A stretch of 6,856 nucleotides of DNA, from contig JANWJO010000132.1 of NCBI GenBank assembly GCA_025449435.1, forward strand, positions 1-6,856. Direction: 5' to 3'. Position 1 is the first letter of the stretch, and each line of letters opens with the position of its first letter. This document shows positions 6,257-6,856 of this stretch, one piece after another. The position numbers were made by a program, and so were the translations under genes. The notes below the pieces were generated by a model. The model had not been told where the DNA came from. It saw only the letters and a program-made list of their open reading frames with translations, and ran no database searches. This stretch comes from Chloroflexota bacterium (GTDB taxonomy: Bacteria > Chloroflexota > UBA4733).

Positions 6257-6856
6257 CAATTCTCACCTCGGATAGTGATCGAAGTACCGCCGTTCTTCGT
6301 GTCAAATTTCCCGTGATCTCTCCTTAGCTCGGCTTGCGTTGCCAGGCGATATGGAATTGGCATGTCTGCTCGCCGAAACGTCTCAAGGCGGCGATTGTCC
6401 AAGGTAAAAATAAGACCGTCTCGTTCCACCAATCGTATGGGTGGCACATCGATGGGCGAACAATACCAGTTCGTAGATCGTCTGCGAGTTGTGCGACCGA
6501 GCCGCCGCTCGCAAACCGAAATGATGCTTTTCCTTATTCCAGGGGCACAGGGTGTTGGTGCTGGTGTCGTCACCGAGCGAGCCGTCTTTGGGATGCTCGT
6601 TGGGGATGCCCACGCTGGCCAGGCAGCCAGCGAAGGTGCAGAGCGCTGGGCTGGGTAGGAGACATTGCGGGCTGTTGGGCGACGTGATTTGACCGTTGGG
6701 TGGGTTGGCTGAACTGGCGGGCGGCGGCTGAGATCGCTGGCTTGGTCCACACCAGTGAGGAGCCAAAATCGCTGTTACAAGCGACTATCGCCTGGCCAGT
6801 CGGGTCGGTGCCGAGTGCGCAGGTAGATCAGCCCGCTCTCGCCATCGGTCTGCCAA
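6256..6856 (-). pseudogene. 3' part of an RHS-type polymorphic toxin gene, disrupted by stop and frameshifts
   Basis: At the right edge the minus strand reads WQTDGESGLIYLRTRH (from 6855), the RHS-core signature, but then reaches TAA (6775-6777) without the usual YDPxxGRF, NNP and DPxG blocks. Downstream, family-like protein appears in three frames. PPASSANPPNGQ to LCPWNKEK lies in one frame (about 6720-6527). FRFASGGSVAQLADDLRTG lies in a second (about 6522-6460). DVPPIRLVERDG through TLDNRRLETF and GGTSITIRGEN lies in a third (6450-6259, stop at 6256-6258). This implies shifts near 6520-6536 and 6450-6470. The ending (PPIRLVERDG, DNRRL, IPYRLAT, KFDTKNGGTSI) resembles a C-terminal module I recall from other RHS proteins, of unknown activity. 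It is followed by the immunity gene. A single open frame of 6256-6750 exists but mixes real and out-of-frame sequence. Sequencing errors could mimic the shifts. Confidence 0.7.
6262..6267 (-). promoter_or_regulatory. Ribosome binding site (GGTGAG) of the immunity gene
   Basis: GGTGAG lies within the last codons of the toxin frame, 5 nt before the ATG at 6256 and only 2 nt before the alternative TTG at 6259. It therefore favours the ATG start and coupled translation with the toxin. Confidence 0.5.

Noticed and set aside
6334..6687. Plus-strand frames of 117 and 98 residues across the toxin remnant
   Set aside because: They are antisense to the toxin segments, and the minus-strand translation is the one with family motifs.

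Overview
The window looks like a fragment of a Chloroflexota chromosome or a close relative. The main hint is a membrane-anchored protein with a long Pro/Thr/Ala-rich tract (TATP-type repeats), a style common in that phylum. The RHS remnants and the NrtR-PncA-PncB gene set fit but do not prove it. Lineage is an inference.

Layout. (1) Positions 1-2091, minus strand: a membrane-anchored P/T-rich protein of unknown function, followed by the N-terminal part of an M28-family aminopeptidase that runs off the left edge. Its reading frame is continuous and carries all five expected metal/catalytic residues, but it has no ATG start. (2) Positions 2244-2852, plus strand: a thioredoxin-fold protein with only one cysteine in its active-site motif, divergent from the P/T-rich gene and convergent with the next block. 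(3) Positions 2897-5651, minus strand: a tight three-gene NAD-salvage operon. It encodes an NrtR-type Nudix/winged-helix regulator, nicotinamidase PncA and nicotinate phosphoribosyltransferase PncB, with 4-nt stop/start overlaps at both junctions. A consensus-like promoter sits so close to the regulator's ATG that the message is probably leaderless. (4) Positions about 5760-6856, minus strand: debris of an RHS/polymorphic-toxin locus. It holds the end of an RHS core and a toxin C-terminal region broken by a stop and frameshifts. An apparently intact small immunity-like gene follows, and then a second, separate RHS-core remnant with an in-frame stop.

How the genes work together. PncA deamidates nicotinamide to nicotinate and PncB converts nicotinate to nicotinate mononucleotide, feeding the Preiss-Handler route to NAD. 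The NrtR-like protein, whose Nudix box lacks two key glutamates, is probably the sensor-repressor of its own operon. The right-hand region reads as a decaying contact-dependent toxin locus in which the immunity gene outlived the toxin.

I found no tRNA, rRNA, CRISPR array, insertion sequence or phage gene. No wholly new system is evident. The most informative parts are the RHS remnants with their surviving immunity gene and the leaderless NrtR promoter.
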